Below are positions 59,072 through 60,536 of a DNA stretch of 60,536 bases, piece by piece. The notes beneath the pieces are model-generated. The model was not told the origin of the DNA. It did not search any database and was given only the letters and a program-made list of their open reading frames with translations. Numbering within the stretch: position 1 is the stretch's first letter; each line of letters opens with the position of its first letter. The stretch is from Gammaproteobacteria bacterium. Lineage in GTDB: Bacteria > Pseudomonadota > Gammaproteobacteria > Steroidobacterales > Rariloculaceae. The DNA lies in NCBI GenBank assembly GCA_022820625.1, contig JAJEFE010000040.1, positions 1-60,536 of the forward strand, given 5' to 3'. Both the position numbers and the translations under genes were made by a program.

Positions 59072-59770
59072 TCAAACTCTCTTGACGGTCCAAAGCACCT
59101 TGCCAACGATGTGTACGTCCTGCGCTAAGCAGGTGTAATCGGAGTAGTCCGAATGGGCTGACTTCAGCCGTAGCGCGGGCGCATCGATGCCGTTCGCCAG
59201 TTCGACGCGCTTGACCACCAGCCCGTTGCCGTCCCAGAGCACGAACATTTCGCCGGTCTCGGGACGGCGCCGGGAGGTGTCGACGAGCAGCCGGTCGCCT
59301 TCGGCGAGTTCCGGTTCCATCGACACGCCACGGACCCGCAGCACGCGCATCGCGGCTGGGCTCGCGCTGCCCTCGTAGAGGATCATCCCCTCGGGCAGGA
59401 ACCAGCGGGCCCTTTCCGCGACGAACTCCTCGGCGAGCGCTCCCGGACCGGCCGAGGCTTCTACCTCGACCTCCGGGATGGCGGTCAGTGGCACCGGTCC
59501 CTCGCCCTGCGGCGCGGAGGAGCGCTGTCTCATCCCAGCGCGCTTTCGCGGCGGCGGGCGCTCCGCGTAGTGCAGCGCCTTGGTCTCGCAGTCAAGCACC
59601 TCGGCGAGTTTCTCCGCGTCGCGGCGGCTCAGCACCTTGGGGGTGCCGCGCTTGAGGAATCCGTGCATGTAACTGACGTTGCGACCGATTGCGAGCGACG
59701 CCTCGCGCATGTTGAGCCCGCGCCGCCAGAGCAGTTCGCGGATTGCTTGACGCACGGGGTCATTGTGCAT
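59072..59770 (-). CDS. S24-type (LexA/CI-like) repressor
   Basis: 232 residues: an N-terminal HTH (about 5-60, MREASLAIGRNVSYMHGFLKRGTPKVL), a linker and a C-terminal S24 peptidase-like domain. The Ser-Lys dyad is in place: Ser150 (RVRGVSMEPEL) and Lys187 (GLVVKRVE); Ala107-Gly108 is a possible self-cleavage bond. ATG at 59770 is preferred, with CGAGG upstream; ATG at 59785 is the alternative. It lies upstream of the methyltransferase and nuclease on the same strand and probably controls that operon and itself. Confidence 0.85.
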   Translation of the reverse strand: MHNDPVRQAIRELLWRRGLNMREASLAIGRNVSYMHGFLKRGTPKVLSRRDAEKLAEVLDCETKALHYAERPPPRKRAGMRQRSSAPQGEGPVPLTAIPEVEVEASAGPGALAEEFVAERARWFLPEGMILYEGSASPAAMRVLRVRGVSMEPELAEGDRLLVDTSRRRPETGEMFVLWDGNGLVVKRVELANGIDAPALRLKSAHSDYSDYTCLAQDVHIVGKVLWTVKRV

Positions 59771-59797
59771 CGCGGAGCCTCGCATGGGTGTCGTCTG

Positions 59798-59826
59798 ACT
59801 ATAGCATATTCACTATATTACGCTAT
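59798..59826. promoter_or_regulatory. AT-rich operator-like repeats before the S24 repressor
   Basis: ACTATA occurs at 59798-59803 and 59812-59817 (14-bp period), and ATAGC (59801-59805) faces GCTAT (59822-59826). TATAGT on the minus strand could serve as -10. The AT-rich block within GC-rich DNA fits a repressor-controlled promoter; binding is inferred. Confidence 0.45.
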
Positions 59827-59949
59827 TTTTAACGATTTTTACCATCCACAATAGCAACAATTACCAGCGAGCATGCGTGCATCGGGCTATGCCTGACGGT
59901 CACGCTGCTGGTCGAGAGAGAGCCGCTTTCCGGATGGCGCTCCTCGAGC

Positions 59950-60123
59950 GCGGTGGAGTTGGCGACGCTGGAATCGGTCGAGTGGTTCAACCATCGCTGG
60001 CTATATGAACCGATCGGCGACTTGACTCCGGTTGAGAAGGAAGAAATTCATTATCAAAATCAAGAGCCGGCCAAGGTGGCCAGACTCACACAATAGAGTC
60101 TCCGGAGTACCCGGGGCGGTTCA
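59950..60123 (+). mobile_element. IS3-family remnant: transposase C-terminus and right terminal repeat
   Basis: The frame ending at TAG (60094-60096) reads AVELATLESVEWFNHRWLYEPIGDLTP, the C-terminal end of IS3-type OrfB. Beyond the stop, the complement reads TGAACCGCCCCGGGTACTCC, the terminal repeat form of many IS3 elements, ending at about 60123. The rest of the transposase is missing, so this is a relic. Confidence 0.8.
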
Positions 60124-60536
60124 TTTCCATGACGAGTCTAACGCCTGTTCCAGCAAAGCAACCGGTCGACGGTCGCCGCCGTGACTCCACCGGCACCGTC
60201 GCGAAAGACTTCCGGGATCCCCGCACCGTAGTAGCGGACGTTCTCCGCTCCAAACAATTCCTGTGCATGGCAAACGGCATCCGGCAGGCGGGACCTGCGA
60301 CTCAGATCATCTGGATAATGCCAGCCGCTAAGGAAATGTTTGTCTTTGCCGATCACGCTGCATTTTACTTGTCGGGGTAAGTCCCTTCGAGTTCTGGCTG
60401 CTGATATGGATTGACCTGTCAATAACTGATTATCTATCCCGTCTCTTCTTCATGAAACGATAATTGTTGCTGGTCCTGTGGAGTTTGTGGGCGAGAGGCA
60501 CGCGAATGTGGGCAGGCGGTGGGCAACGCGCCAGCG
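60124..60536. other. Terminal stretch, no confident gene
   Basis: Both strands hold short open frames. One on the minus strand (60138-60422, about 94 codons from a TTG, KCSVIGKDKHFLSGWHYPDDL...) has a coding-like look but was not recognised and may be a gene fragment next to the IS relic. Nothing else is visible to the window end. Confidence 0.35.

Noticed and set aside
60410..60423. ATTGAC-CT-GTCAAT palindrome as an operator
   Set aside because: Too short and isolated, with no gene start linked to it.

Overview
The window is high-GC proteobacterial DNA, most likely from a gammaproteobacterium. The evidence is gene order: dapF-DUF484-xerC next to hslV-hslU-DUF971, followed by ubiE-ubiJ-ubiB, and the chain glyA-nrdR-ribD-ribE-ribBA-ribH-nusB-thiL-pgpA. 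HslV carries a short propeptide before its catalytic Thr, as in Xanthomonadales-like lineages. The genus cannot be named from the sequence alone.

Layout. 0.1-8.4 kb: parE; oxyR divergent from katG with a shared palindromic control region; a TonB-dependent receptor with very acidic insertions; xseB. 8.4-15.6 kb: the pgpA/thiL/nusB/riboflavin/nrdR/glyA block on the minus strand, with tight overlaps. 15.7-23.5 kb: an HDAC-like deacetylase, single-chain purL, a YycJ-type metallo-hydrolase, a DUF1820 protein and a GlcD-like FAD oxidase, then tRNA-Ser(CGA). 23.7-31.6 kb: a small unknown protein, a STAS protein, a DUF2007/zinc-ribbon protein and a complete trpEGDCFBA operon. A leader peptide with tandem Trp codons, an attenuator hairpin and a sigma70-type promoter can be read in front of trpE. 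31.7-33.3 kb: a DUF4258/XRE toxin-antitoxin pair with an operator-like palindrome, then an exported ankyrin protein. 33.5-40.9 kb: an SLC13 permease, a structured repeat cluster, an ABC exporter, a second dispersed repeat, an acetolactate-synthase-like enzyme and a Bcr/CflA exporter. 40.9-49.1 kb: conserved housekeeping genes (ubiquinone, HslVU protease, XerC, DapF).

49.3-60.1 kb is an accessory island with lower GC in its first half. It holds (a) a decaying module: a large protein joining an alpha-CTD-like HhH and a sigma-region-4-like HTH, with an in-frame stop near its natural start; a 154-residue protein; and a DndD/Rad50-like ATPase cut off exactly at its Walker A. It also holds (b) an apparently intact restriction-modification operon: an S24-type (LexA/CI-like) repressor, a possible 59-codon ORF, a 1041-residue N6-adenine methyltransferase and a PD-(D/E)xK nuclease. 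Beyond these lies an IS3-family transposase remnant with its terminal repeat.

The most notable observations are the S24-controlled restriction operon, the sigma/alpha-like plus DndD-like module, the trp attenuator with an apparently leaderless leader peptide, and two dispersed copies of a hairpin element in which three stem base pairs co-vary.
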